Assembly: GCA_043228905.1 (NCBI GenBank)
Contig: JBHGNT010000006.1
Coordinates: forward strand, 22,444,001-22,508,000
Length of the DNA: 64,000 bases
Source: Azolla caroliniana
Taxonomy: Eukaryota > Polypodiophyta
Reading direction: 5' to 3'
Positions 42,901-55,600 of the stretch are shown here, piece by piece. How positions within the stretch are numbered: position 1 is the stretch's first letter; every line of letters starts with the position of its first letter. A program made the translations under genes and the position numbers. Under the pieces are notes generated by a model. That model worked only from the letters and a program-made list of their open reading frames with translations, did not search any database and was not told the DNA's origin.

Positions 42901-44738
42901 AATAATTAATAATTAAATTTCATGAGCTGTAGGACAGAATCCATTTTCAAAATTCTTCAAAAAATTGTAATCAATCATTAAAATCCAAGCCCCAGTCTTT
43001 GTATGTGCCCAGAATGATCAACGTTACAAATATATGATCAACTCTATTGGTAGAGGCTCTGTGGATGTGTCTGCAATGAACTCTATTACGATCTAACTCA
43101 ATATGGTGTCCAACTCTGTAACTGGTATCTCTATTTTATCCCAATGAATAGAACTGTTGAAACACCTATTTGCATGCAGAAATTGTATATTTTGAATCTT
43201 TTTTCAATTTCCTTCTAATTCACTGTTAACTGTTGGACTGTTGACTGGGCATAAGTAATGTTTGTATTTCTCAACCTCTTTATGTTAGTATCAACTTGTG
43301 TATGGCATAATCTGACTGTAGTTATGATCCTCCTTTGTTTGCCTCAATCTCTAGACTTGTCAAGGTAATTTTTCACATGGCTAATCCATGATTTAAGTAG
43401 TTGTGGACACTTGTACCCATTAAGAGCTTAGGTTCTCACTCCCACATAAAGTTAGACCCGTCATGTGGTTCATTCATGATTAAAGCTGCCGTTGACAATT
43501 GTACTCGTTAATAGCCTAAGTTCAAATTCCCATGAATCTAGGATCGATCATGGTATCCTATCTATTCTTTTGGTGCATACCCACCGAATATATGCCTCAA
43601 CCGGAAGAGAAGCTTCTGTAATAAAGGGCTAAAGTTTTCGCGAGGTGCTGGGACTATTGCTACATGGCACCAATTATGCCGTGTTTGGGGCCAAATTTCA
43701 GATCTGATCCTACATCATAGAACATGGCTACAGTGATGTCTATAAACGTGAGTCCATCTTGTTTCGGTAAGCTTGATGATGTAGTCCTTATCTTTTTTGT
43801 CTCTTTTCTTTTGATATATTTATTTTGTGCATCCTCTAACATTACTTGACCGAAATATCCTACGTACTCTTTAGATACTTTTGACAGCTATCTTGTTTAG
43901 ATTAAATTTGATTTATTCTATAACCGTTGATAATGTTGAAACGGAAGTTGATCATCAATGAGCTCGTCAGTGAGTTGAGGTGTTATAGCTTATAGAATAT
44001 TTCACCATAATTATATCAAGGCTTTGATAGATGTATTACGCTGCTTTTATGATGAAAAACATTTCCTACATTTTTGTTGCATTTGTCCACAAAATAGCTG
44101 ACTACATTTGCCTATTACAATGTAAATTTCAGTTTTGGATTAGTGAAATCTTACACCTTGACAACACCGGTGGAATCTGCATCATTGGAACCTTTTAGAA
44201 GCAAATTCATAGCAGGAGGCGATGACATGTGGGTTCGGCTCTTTGATTTCCACACAGGAGAGGAGATAGGTAAAGAATATTTCCGTACTTCAATAAATAA
44301 TGGAATAACAAAGATACATTCAGGTGAAATAATCCTCAAGTCAAATGCTAGTTATGTGTATAATCTGAATAATCTTTTCTTAAGCTACCAAGCTGGTTTC
44401 TATGTATTATGCAATATGATATAATGTAAATAACAAAGAATCATAATCTTTTTTTTATTTATGCAGAGTGCAACAAGGGGCACCATGGTCCTGTGCATTG
44501 TGTTAGGTTTTCTCCGGGCGGAGAGTCATATGCATCAGGATCTGAAGATGGAACTATTCGTATATGGAGAACAGTTGATCCCTATAATGACGAAAATGTT
44601 ACCAATCCAAATGGAATTGCAAACGACGTAAGTACTGCAGCTGTCCCAGCTGTAGATGAGGTGGTGAGAAAGGTTGAAGGCTTTCATATCAAAACAGAGT
44701 CAGAAAATGAAGAGGTGGAAAAGGGGCGTCAGGAATGA
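31864..44738 (+). CDS. STRAP: STRAP-type WD40 protein (serine-threonine kinase receptor-associated protein)
   Basis: Seven coding exons join in frame: 31864-31981, 32494-32629, 40960-41041, 41264-41439, 41972-42109, 44133-44269 and 44467-44738, giving 352 residues, typical for STRAP. The propeller is complete: [158 protein letters not shown] and [13 protein letters not shown]. In animals STRAP/UNRIP is a scaffold of the SMN complex and of signalling and translation complexes; plant proteins have the same fold and are presumed cytoplasmic or nuclear scaffolds. The acidic tail ends [11 protein letters not shown]. Intron 2 is 8.3 kb because of retroelement insertion; the flanking exons still join in phase (TC + G). 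Confidence 0.93.
33347..34037 (-). pseudogene. Copia reverse transcriptase, N-terminal half
   Basis: Minus-strand frames encode the linker before RT ([12 protein letters not shown]) and the RT start: [53 protein letters not shown] and YQMDVKSA, where the catalytic Asp of MDVKSAFLNG sits. A small deletion follows, then [16 protein letters not shown], and the frame leaves the element at 33338. The C-terminal half of this domain is 5 kb away at 38333 on the other strand. Confidence 0.85.
34117..34773 (-). pseudogene. Copia integrase
   Basis: Minus-strand frames encode [66 protein letters not shown] and [11 protein letters not shown], the integrase core with D-D-E residues in [14 protein letters not shown] and a later Glu region; 34320-34117 continues as [20 protein letters not shown]. 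The catalytic Glu falls near a frame break (about 34350) where NGVVE-type sequence is disrupted. Confidence 0.85.
34748..35542 (+). pseudogene. Copia gag end, protease and pre-integrase, re-inverted segment
   Basis: On the plus strand the order is zinc knuckle [14 protein letters not shown] (34868-34909), protease [17 protein letters not shown] with the DSGAS box, a stop after GTGVVSL (35203), then [17 protein letters not shown] and [20 protein letters not shown] of pre-integrase. It should be followed by the integrase, which instead lies to its left on the minus strand. A tract of about 50 bp (35493-35542) is repeated inverted at 34748-34797, so the codons for [12 protein letters not shown] occur at both ends. 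Confidence 0.85.
35546..36440 (+). mobile_element. LINE 3' end inserted in the copia gag region
   Basis: The segment carries the last part of a LINE frame (ending at 36237) and a 3' UTR to about 36440 that includes GGTCTTATAAGCCATTTTGG, also found in WD40 intron 3. It begins almost exactly where the re-inverted copia segment stops. No A-tail is obvious; the right end is T-rich (TTTCTTTTTTTCTTTTTTTT). No target duplication was recognised. Confidence 0.65.
35596..36237 (+). pseudogene. LINE C-terminal domain protein (5'-truncated)
   Basis: The open stretch of 213 codons reads [60 protein letters not shown] and [20 protein letters not shown]. The C-x2-C...E-E-H...C-H-C pattern is a zinc-binding end domain seen after non-LTR reverse transcriptases. 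It differs from the usual plant zf-RVT (for example at 20180-20280 here). The upstream reverse transcriptase is missing. The final 90 residues are Pro/His-rich and resemble nothing I recognise. Confidence 0.6.
36329..36811 (-). pseudogene. Copia gag N-terminal part
   Basis: The minus-strand frame reads [49 protein letters not shown] and IQNLENQLA, the start of a plant copia gag. It stays in the minus orientation, between the LINE and the primer site of the 5' LTR, and its continuation (zinc knuckle) lies inverted beyond the LINE. A (CT)n run at 36890-36920 lies upstream of it. Confidence 0.78.
37030..37640. other. Very AT-rich stretch within the copia leader
   Basis: This stretch lies between gag and the primer site and has (ATTA)n units near 37078-37100 plus several A and T runs. 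It has no frames. It is either the element's untranslated leader or a later insertion. Confidence 0.45.
37706..38332 (-). repeat. 5' LTR of the rearranged copia element (inverted)
   Basis: The 627-bp repeat is the reverse complement of 39460-40084 with scattered differences. On the minus strand it runs from TGTTAGATATAAAC to ATTTCTAACA. A primer site TGGTATCAATGC follows at once (minus strand, below 37706). Its outer tip at 38332 touches the RT codons for PPRFEMP with no host DNA between. Confidence 0.9.
38593..39402 (+). pseudogene. Copia RT C-terminal half and RNase H
   Basis: Plus-strand frames carry [11 protein letters not shown] and the catalytic [13 protein letters not shown] relic (38520-38565), then [31 protein letters not shown] and [13 protein letters not shown]. 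RNase H follows with [28 protein letters not shown] and [19 protein letters not shown], with its E and D residues. A stop after YVK near 38498 and other frame breaks show that it is inactive. Confidence 0.87.
39460..40084 (+). repeat. 3' LTR of the rearranged copia element
   Basis: It starts TGCTAGATATAATC after the purine tract GACGGGGCG and ends TTTCTAACA. It is inverted relative to the other LTR of the same element. Confidence 0.9.
42676..42985. repeat. 155-bp tandem duplication in STRAP intron 5
   Basis: AGGAATAATTCTGA and GAGCTGTAGGACAGAATCCA recur at an offset of 155 bp. Two copies are visible, with several differences. Further 42110-44132 intron sequence shows no element. Confidence 0.85.
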
Positions 44739-46260
44739 AACCTTTCTTTATTACTACTCCTGGGCCCCTGCTTTGGATTGGCACTGGTTTATATGTTTGT
44801 TTCCAATGATTATGTAAGTGAATTTTTGACAAAGTGTTATGCTTTTTGAAAATGTAAAGCACTTCTCTTTTTTGGGTTATGTTGGTTTAGGTATTTGTTT
44901 ACAGATATTTGGTGGACTCACCACTAAATATTGACAAGAGATCATGCATACAAGGTGTATGACATGTTTATAAATTATATATGTGAGTTTGTATATCTAT
45001 GGTTACAGCATTTGCGGCAACCTCTATTATGTTATGCTCATTGCATCGAACGCGAACCACATCCTCATATTGGCAAATTTCTGTCATGTGTCAAGATGTC
45101 TTCTATAAGAAATGCTGTATATCTATTGACACAAGCGTTTACCGCAACATGTATCCAGTGAAGCTAATGTTGAATGTTGTGCCTATATGATTATGTGTAG
45201 CCTTACAATTGACTTCTTTCCCTATTTGAGAACTATTTCTTATGTGGATCTTACCCATTTTGTTCCTTGAGCATAATGAGAAGATAAATTTACCAATTAG
45301 GTCATTTGGTTTCTTGCTAACGCAAACATCCATAATAATTATCCATTGATGAAGATTAAATACAATTGGTTATAAACTCTATGTGATGACTCGATATTGT
45401 TTTCAGCTGTAAATTCACTTAGTTCAACTCTACGTTCATACCATCAAACTTTAGTTCAACTGAAAAATTCTTTATATGGGTTGTATACTATGGGATATAA
45501 TCAAATAAAGTTTATGCCAACACTAATATATACAATAATTATTCATACAACTGAATTCTAGTCGTCATCTCATTTATCATTTTTTCTCATTATCTTACCA
45601 CTTATCGTTTCAATACCTATGTCTTTCATCAATGCCAATGTGATTGTTGTATAATGGATTACAGCTTAAGTTTAGTACTCTTGAGACTGAATAGCCCTTA
45701 AGCTGTACCCTCCACAATCCATGGTAAAAAATGATGATATAAATAATAATAAAAGACGTGATCGAGGAGAAAAAAGACCTAGACAGTGGAACTATATATC
45801 CTTTGTTGCACATCTTATTCATGCATTGATCTGATTTCTTTACATAAGGCAATGCATTAAGTGGTTTTTTTGGATATGAAATTTTCCGGATCTCATATAA
45901 TATAGGTAAGTACTCTTCTTCCATGACCATATGACATAGGTGAATGAAATAGGAAAAATCCTTGTTTCATCCTTAACTCAGATGTAAGACATTACAATCA
46001 GCGACAACAGTACTCTCATACAGTGTATAATTTGGTAGCGACATTGTGATAAAAGTACTCTCAGTGAGTCTGTATATTTCCACAAGAATTGCAGTGTATG
46101 TCAAAATTGTTCTGCGGGATTTCATTCCAGCTTTGAAAATTGCCTTCCGGCCAGCCAAAATATGTCATGAATTGCATAAAAAATCAACAGCAATTATGGC
46201 TGATCAAATTAAGCACCTGTGGATGATCATAACTCATTAGAAACTTTTTGTACCATTCAC
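44739..46260. other. Spacer between the convergent STRAP and FCA genes
   Basis: It includes the STRAP 3' UTR just after 44738. No further gene was recognised. Confidence 0.45.
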
Positions 46261-46640
46261 CTAAACCCGAAAGCCTTGAGTCTAAAACTAAACCGTAAGT
46301 GGTTTATAAAACTTTTACCGAAACCCCTTAATGGAAATTAAACTCTTTACAAAACCTATTCCTAAGCCCTCCATAAACATAACCATATTCCCACGAAACC
46401 GCTTTATGAAACATCTTAATGAAAAAAAAAAGTTTCATCAAACCTATATTACCCTAAACCTTTCATGAACCTATATACCCTAAACTTTTCAGGAACCTTA
46501 AACCTTAAACACTTCATGATACCGAAAATCAAAACTCCAAATCCTTTAAGAATCCAAAAGCCTGAGCCCTTTATGAAACCTAAGAGTAATGCTAAATAAC
46601 CAATGACTCCAAACCAATAAACATAAACCAAAACCCCAAA
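46260..46640. repeat. Degenerate AAACCYTWAA-type repeats near the FCA 3' end
   Basis: Many irregularly spaced units such as CTAAACCTTTCATGAACC, AAACCCCTTAATGG and AAACCTATATTACCC occur. They recall plant telomere repeat (CCCTAAA) but none is a clean array. They lie just downstream of the FCA stop, probably in its 3' UTR. Confidence 0.5.
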
Positions 46641-46654
46641 CACTCACTGAAAAA

Positions 46655-49600
46655 CTAAAGCTTTTTACCAGAAGGCTTGGATTTCCACATCCATTCTTGA
46701 TTCGGCACACCCTGTGCAAACCCAGAATATTTTGAACATGAAATGACAATATAAGGATCACGTGCTGAAAATAAATTTGGTTTATATGACTCACCTGTTG
46801 TTGAGCTGCTGGAAGCCACTGTCCCATTCGAGCTTGGTCAGGTATACTGTTGGATGATGGAGCTTGCAAGAGCACCTGTGCATAGTCCACAGCTTGAAAT
46901 TTACATCAGGCAGAACTTGAACCTCAAGAGCACCCTATATGCAATGCCATTGTGTAGGTTCTAGTGTAAGGGTGTCTAATCACAACCTATATGCAGTGCT
47001 TTTGATCATCTAATTTGAAGAAGGCTCAGAATTACAAACCCTCCTCAATTTCTAGTTCAAATGAAAAAGTTATGGTTTTTTACTCTAAAAACTAATTAGG
47101 TTAAAGTGATCTCCATCTGTCATCCTTGTGCTAAAGGACTTTTTGAAAAACATTTTTGTCCTTAATGATCTGGAAATCTTCGCTCAATAAAAATGTGAAA
47201 CATCAAGCGTTAATTTGACTTCATTAAAAAGTAGGAGCCCTTGGCCCAACACCCAAGCCCTAATTGGACAAACATTCCCATCATCCAAGATCACAAGTCT
47301 GTTTTCTGGTTCACATTCAGGCAATTTTATCACATTTTGAAAGCAACTAATTCAGTGTAAACTACAATTCTGAGTGAATTTACAAACCCAAGATAGATGT
47401 TTTAACTTTTTTCATGCATGAGACCACAAGATCAGATCCATTTATGAGAATTATTAGAGATTTAGGAATGCAATAGCAAAATGCAACAGTCATACAAAGA
47501 ATCATATTGTTGTAAACTGTAACATTGAAATCATTCATTCACTGGTAAATTGTAATAGATTACTGGGATTTAAACCAAGACTGCAGATCAATAAAAATAC
47601 GATTTACCAGAAAGGTGGTAGACAGACTGAAAGACATATTATATAAACAAGTAACAACGGCACGTCCATAACATGAGAACTAACGATCATATAAAAGTTC
47701 ATACATTATAAGAAAATAGGAAATATACCGGCTGGTTTGGCATTAACTGCTGCTGATGGGTGGGAGTGGAAGTTTGCATCTGAACACAACCATTTTAAAC
47801 AAAGACTAAGTGATTTGGAACCACAGACAGCATACAAAATCAGATCAAGTGAAATAATACCTGGATTGGTGGTTGATATGATCCTCCCGCAGCAGTTTGT
47901 GGGTATTGCTGCATCACAAAATAATATGACACGGTTATAGGCAAGGGAAATGTGCATGGTAATTCATGTTCTTTTTACCATTTCTACTGGAAAAAGATGT
48001 TATATACCTTCCACATTAAATAATTCATGGGGAAGGAGGTGGGGGTTTTTTATTCCCCCCAATGCCCCTAAACTTAGGTTATTTCCAAAAATACCCTTTG
48101 GCAACTCTTTAAAGAGAAATTACATGGTCAGTTTATGCTTTTTCCTCGATGATATCTGCTATTTGACCAATTAACCGGTCAATTAATCAACTTTCTCTCT
48201 TTTTGGGGATTTCAGCAATTACGTTTAGGCCAAATATGGAAATTCCAGAGCATTGGGGAAATAAAGAAAACTCGAGGGTATTTCATAGTATTTCCCATAT
48301 TTAAGTCTATAAATTATGAAGTACTTATGCATACCAATGGAGCTGCAGGAGACTGAAACTGTGGTTCTCGTGTTTGGTGCTGAACCAGAATATGTTGCTG
48401 CTGTTGCAACTGAGGCTGATGATACTGTTGAACTTGTTGAACTTGCTGAGTTTGTTGAGATGGATTTGGCATCGCCTGACTAGTTGAAAGGTGGTGCTGA
48501 GGCTGAGGATTTAACATGAGTGGCTGCCGATATTGCTGAGTTGCAAGCTGCGGTTGTAGCTGTTGTTGGTCTTGCAAATTGTTCTGACCCTGTGGTTGTT
48601 GCTGATGATGATGATGATGATGATTGGAAAGTTTCACTTGTTGCTCATATGCTGTTAGCTCCTCTGGTTTCTCCCACTACAGAAAAAACAAACCATGAGT
48701 CCATCATGAAATATACTAATCTTGCAGAAGCCAAATGAACACTTCTTACCCTGCTTTCACCCGTAGAACTGTTGTAATAATATTTGTGACCTTCTGGAGA
48801 TGTATGTTCTGTCCAGTCACACGTGGCAGTTGCCGGTGCTGGGGCAACAGGAACAGGTACTGTAGTGGGTGCTGGAACTGAAGTGGCAATGTGCTGTTGT
48901 ACAGGAATGGTCCATGAAGGCTGTAACATGAGAAAATATACAATTAATGTACTGTCAAAAAAACTGTAAGGTGTACGATGAAAGCTTGTAACAAGAGATC
49001 ATCCCTCCATCACAAGAATGAACATTTAATTGGGACGTGAAGGAGACGTATATATGACCCCAACCCCTCTTATTGATTGTGGAATTATTACCATCTTGCA
49101 CTTCTTCCATTCGTGGCCTTGTCCATACACCACTATGATGTGGGTATGGGATGCCGTCAATGTATGCTACAGAAGATCTGAATCCTGATATATGGGCCTT
49201 AACCTCTTTCCAGGCCACCCTTCAACTGAGGGTATGTCACATCTCCTTTTACAGGCATCTCACAACTAAACCCAACACTACAGTCACCCATCAAAATATC
49301 AACCTAAAATTTTGATTACACCTACCTGCATTGTCACTGGTTGCTGCTGACTAGTCATTTGAAAATATGCCTAATAAGACAAATAAGACGTCAAAAATAC
49401 CATTTACTCATGACAAAATTTAAGGATAAATATGAGTGAATATACTTCTCCATCTCATCACTTCTCACCTGTTGCGATGCTTCTTTCCCAGTTCCTTGTT
49501 CCATCTGGCTCTCAACCGGAAGCACCTGACGTTGCAATGGTTGACTGGCGTGCATCATAGTAGGCTGTTGGTTTGGTTGAGTCTCCTGCTGACGTACAGG

Positions 49601-52600
49601 CTGTATTGTAATCTGATGTTGCTGCATTGCCAATACTGGTTGCTGCATTGTAGTGACCACCTGTTGTGCTTGAGGATGATGTGGCATCGGACCCTGATTA
49701 TAGATCTGGCCAGTCATCTGTGGAGATGAGTATTGTCCTATGGGTGCCTGTTGTTGCTGTGATCTTGTATCACTGGGTTGTGTTAAGGCAAATTCTTGCA
49801 CAGATTGAGGTTGATAAGGATGCATGGGATGGGATAAATGCTGCTCAGATTGCAGCTGATGCAATGGTATCTGTTGAGCAAATATTTGGCCTGGCTTACG
49901 ATCATTAAAACCCTGTGATAACAAAAGCCAAAGGGCTTTTTATAGAGTTTTTTTTAAGTGAGCCATAAGACACCAAAACAAACTAAAATCAATTAAATAT
50001 GCACATGCAGAAGTTTTCAATCTGGTATAAAAATCTTTTCTTCGTTATAATCTTCCTAGTTTTCAGCTTGCGAAGTTCCAACAACTTTCAGAAATGAAAT
50101 AGAACACAGGTATACAGCACTTTCAGAAATGATGTTGACAATAGTCGATGAATCTCAAATCCAGCACATTTATATTATGGGTCTTTACACACAAATGCCT
50201 GAATCGTTCAAATTCCATAGCAAACATTGATCATATGATTGTGATCTAAAATTAGAGTATGAACATTCAACTGAAACAATTTAATCTCTTGCTAAAGAGA
50301 TGTGTCCTTACCTGCTGGTGTGAGAGCTGAGGACTCATCCCTGGTATAGGAAGTGAACCCGAAATGGATGGATTTGCTGGAATGGGCGCATTAGCAACCC
50401 TCATACCCTGTATACAGAGTACTATATAACTAAGAAACCTTAAAATGAATCTAAGGTTAAAAAAATAGATGCCGACGTGTAAAGAAACTTCTGTAGATTT
50501 GATTACTAAAATGAGATCTAGATGTCCATAAATGAGAAAGAGCATTAGAAAGTAGCAGGTCTGTTACACCCACAAGTTTCGATGGCTTTAGCAGTAAAGA
50601 AGTTTTGATAGATGCTAGTAGTAAAGGAGAGACTGGCCAGTATGAACACAACCACATCCTAGCGGGCATCAGTGAATAAGGCTCACTTCATTATTTTGCA
50701 GATAAGTTGTGTGAATCATCAACAGACTATGGCCTATTGTCGTCCAGTCAATGCAGGGGCTAGCCTGCTAATGGTGAGCAGGAAACCAACCAAAATGTCT
50801 GGCGCTTAGCAGTCCCCATGAACTTCCAGTAGAAAAACAACCATCTCTAGAACTATGATGCACTAATCACCATTATCCAAACTGAGCCAAAGAAGTCTCT
50901 AGAAATACTTTTCCACAAAAATTAGTCCATCCAATTGCTTTTACAAAATGGACAACAAGGTTGTGGTTCTATCCAAATTTCAAAATAAAGGATATGGAAG
51001 ACAGGGCGATTAAAGGATATGGAAGACACACTGAGCCAAAGAAATCTCTAGGAATACTTTTCCACGAAAATTAGTCCATCCAATTGCTTTTACAAAATGG
51101 GCAACAACGTTGTGGTTCTATGCAAATTTCGAAAGAGCTTAGAAATTTAACTTTGACTGCAGTTGAACTGCTATATGGATGCATTCTAGGCAGAAATAAA
51201 ACATTAAAACTGCTAATTTATACATAGAAATTAATTTCTAATAATTTACCATTGGCATGCTAGGGCCTTCCGATGGTCTACGAGGAGAGGGTGATATTGG
51301 TGTTCCCAAAGGTGGTATTCCTGTCTGAGGTGTCAGCCCCATGCCACCTGGACCTCCCCCTTGATGCCAACCATATATCGGACTGCATGCATCCATTGGT
51401 GGTCCACCAGAACCTCTACAACATATGAAAGTACAAATATTAAAACTAAATCAAACTGAGAGATAATATTATAAAGAATGTACTAAACAGGAATCCATAG
51501 TACCTAGGTCCTCCAGGTCCTTGATGTGAACGAGGACTATAATTTGTTCCTGGGCCTCCAAACCTAGACAATTTTTGTATTGAGAAAACACCATCCCGAA
51601 GAAACCTTATAGTTATAAGATGTGTAATTGATCTGACAAGTTCAGTACCTTTGGTCCCCCGATCTAGGTCTCTTTGGATCAGCAAAACGAACAATAATGG
51701 GCTGGCGACATCCCTGAAAATCCATAGTATAGTAGGTCAATGTGATAGCACATGGCAGTATTTTTATACCTTGTCATATTGTACACTTATAAACTTACAT
51801 CCATACGAAAGACTCCATTTAACGCAGATATGGCTGCAATGGCCATGTCCCTATCGGGGAAAGTGACAAAAGCACAACCTGAACATAACAAGACAGGACT
51901 CAGCCAACAGTCCCATATTTGAGAAACCTTCATCTTTACTCAATTATGACCATTTCTGTGATTCTATTCTCTCTAATTGAGAACCTTTCAACATGCATCT
52001 CATTAGACTACTTTTATTTCAACATAAGATTGCCTTTTCACATGAAACACCATAAGGTCACAGGTCAGAAACATGTGCTCTTTTCTCATGAAAATGGTTC
52101 AAGTGCCTCTTGGATAGCAGCTTTGCCCTCTTCTGTTTTTGGGGCATCTCCCTTTTATACATACCTCTGCTTTGCTTGTGCTCATCCCGAATGACATAGA
52201 TATTCTCCACTCGGCCATAAGGTGCAAAGATCTGCAAATGATTGAATTAAATAAAGTAAATACAACCATAACATGTATACAATCCATCCAGAAAAAATGC
52301 CACGTGTAGAATTCAGGAATCCAGATCCCCATACAAAGTACAGATGAGGATGCAGAAAAAGGGAGTGCAGATATGAGGATCAAAGTTCCTTGACGATAAA
52401 TACTTCAATGTGACATGATTGGATAAAGTTATACAACATATATTTGTTAACACACATACATATCATACTGTTGGCGCCTGAGGAATTAAAATGTAAGCAT
52501 TCTTGATGACTAGATGTTCTAATAGTCTCAGCACTCTGCATGCAATCCTCTGACCTCTAAATTGTGTTTTGAGTTTTCACATTGCTGGAGCCTTAGAAAT

Positions 52601-55600
52601 CAACGTATTTGACTACTCTTGATGATTAGATGTTCTAAGAATCCTTGGGACTCCACACACAAACCTCAGGACTCCACCTGGGTTCTAAGTTCATAATGTT
52701 GGAGCCTTAAAAATTAACCTATGGGCACTCTTGATGACTAGATGTTCTAATAATCCTCAGCATGTGCGATCACTCTCTAGATGTCCAAAGCTTATACCGT
52801 GTTTTTAATTTAAAAGTTCATTAAGTTATTTGGCCTCCCCAACCATCTTGCTTGGTCTTTCTAGACATCTCCAAGTCATCATAACAAACTGTTCTTATTC
52901 TAAAAGCCACTAATCACGAAAGTTTTCACATGTCAAGAATGCTTGAAACTGTCAATAAACAGCAATTCAGTCATAGTTAAACTACCCACAGAAAATTCCC
53001 AGTTTACAATAAAGAGTACCTCTTCGATTTCTTGTTCTGTTGCCTGCTTATTCAGTGATCCCACAAATAGTTTATGTTCCATTGGCCCTATGAACGCCAA
53101 ACAATAAAAACATTTCTTGTTATTGAAAATCATTTCAGATTCAGCTTATGAATCAAAATGCAAATTTACCAGAACGATCTCTTTCACTATCTGCAAACTT
53201 CACTTGCAAAGGTGCAGACCCCTGTTTAAATGATAAAACAAAAAAAGGGAAATCTTTTAGATCTTTCTATCTAACTCTTGATAGTAAAAAAACAAACGAA
53301 ACTAGAATAATATTGCAAATCCAACCCTACCCCTGGTAGGGTTTGTTTGTTATCCAATTCCCGAATTGCTCTCTCAGCTTCAACAGATGTTGCATACTTT
53401 ATGAAGCAACAACCTGAACAAAAAGAGGCACAGATTAAGTGCTCGGATTGTATGATGCATACATACTCTTCCCTTTTATCCGATTAGTATGTTCCAATAA
53501 TCAAGTACAATGGTTTCAACCATATGCTACAGAAGTTGTCAAAAAAATTGGAAGAGGCTAATAGAACTCTTTTATGATAACCTTAACACCCCCTGCACTA
53601 TTATTACGATTGATTATACCACTGTCCATATTTTGAGTATCAGGAGTAACAATTGCAGATGCAAGAGTTGAAATCTACATAGTTCTTTTTGCAAGCCACA
53701 ATATAAAAAATTGCTCACCACACGTGAAAATCATAGGATGATGTAAAAGAATATCTCAGCATAGATCCATATGACATTCTCATAAGACAAGTAAAACAAT
53801 ACATGAGACATTAATATTTGCAATTGTGAGCCAAAACAAGTACCAAACTGATAGATGAAATGCATAACCCATATTCCGGTTAAACACACTCCAATATAAA
53901 GAAACTACTGCCATTGATGAATCATGAGACATAAAAGAAGCATAAATTTATTGAACGTTTTTTAGAAGAGTAAAAAATAACACTAGACATGAATATAGAA
54001 CCCATTTAATATCTAATCATTTGGAAACGTTATTACCTTTTAAATGGAAATGCAGAAGACACATACTCTGATAAACCACTTCAATGGGTATACTTTAAAA
54101 TCAAAGTTTTGTTACCACTAACGATATATACCAAAAAAGTATATGGGTTCAGTGGCCATATGCGAAATCCTCAAAATCATGATTCAGAAGAAGGAACCCC
54201 ACTCTTCTTCGTTAAATATTTAGCTGAATCGAATAAGTGTTTGCCAGGGAAACGTCACAATTAATTTAACAAGAGACTATTCTATTCAGCCTTCATGTCT
54301 ACAGTTCAGTGCCGCTTCAAAAAACTGGATCATACCTTGCGGCAACCCTGTCACTTTATCTTTCAAAAAAACCACCTCTATAACATTGCCATATGCACCA
54401 AACAATCCCCGTACCTGTGAACACAAAACATGATTGACAAACACAAAAACTGCCACTCCAACTGAAAAGGGGAACAACTGGCTATGACAAAAATATTTGA
54501 ATTAAACTTAGAATAAAGCTGCAGTGACAAAAACAACTTTTGTGCAAAATAGCAATTAGTTTCCACGTTGAATAATCAGTTTGTACAACTAGAAGTTTTG
54601 CAATGCAATGCAGAAACTAATTCATACATAAACAAAGGCATATTTGAAGTCAAAACCACAGGCATGAACATTAAATTCAATCCATAATATAACAAGAAAT
54701 GTATATGTATTAAATAAATTATAATCATTCTTTCTGAAACAACGAATTGCCAATTTCAGTTTTTAATCAGATTTAATCCGCAAAACAGCATAAAAATCCT
54801 ACTGAATCGCTTGGAGTCCTTTTCCCAGTTGATCAAATTGATAATCTATTGTCTTCTAAACATCATATTTAACACATAAATGAAATGAGTTGCGTAATAA
54901 TTTGTATGTTCTAATTGGTGTACTCACATCACAGACCCTTCAACAATTATTATGAATAATGTAAACAAATATGAGATAAAAATGTCTGCTCTTTCTTCAT
55001 AATGTAGTTGGTAAGGTATTGCATCAATACGAGGCACAGATTTAGCAATAATTTTTGAGATTGATTTTACTAACTGGACAAAGAGAAATTCTACAAGCAT
55101 ACAATATTGGTCTAGTTATGCATATATATGTCCCACATGAAACCAATATGACACAAGGAGAAGGGATATAAATGAATCACATCAAACTTGCTTCAAATTT
55201 TCAAATTAAGATTTCCAATCAGAATGACAAATAAGAACCTTGCACAGCATCTGATTAATCGTTATGTACATATAGCATCATATTAAGTCCTTACAGGTCA
55301 CATAAAGAGAACACACAAGAATAGTTAAAGCTAAGTGAAAAGCAGTTATACTTTTCATACAGACACATTAACTAGGAGCATTGCAACGAAGTATTAATTA
55401 AGGATCACATAATCCAAAATGTTTTCTGTTGCCAATAGACATTAGGCAAAGAAAAGACTGGCATAATCAACATAAATTTATTCAAGAATCCACAAGACCA
55501 CATCATTTTCAATGATATGGGCTAAAAGTCTGATTTTTGAGAAACACAAAATAAATTAGCTTCTGTATCGTTAACTATGCATAACAGATGTTGCATAGTA

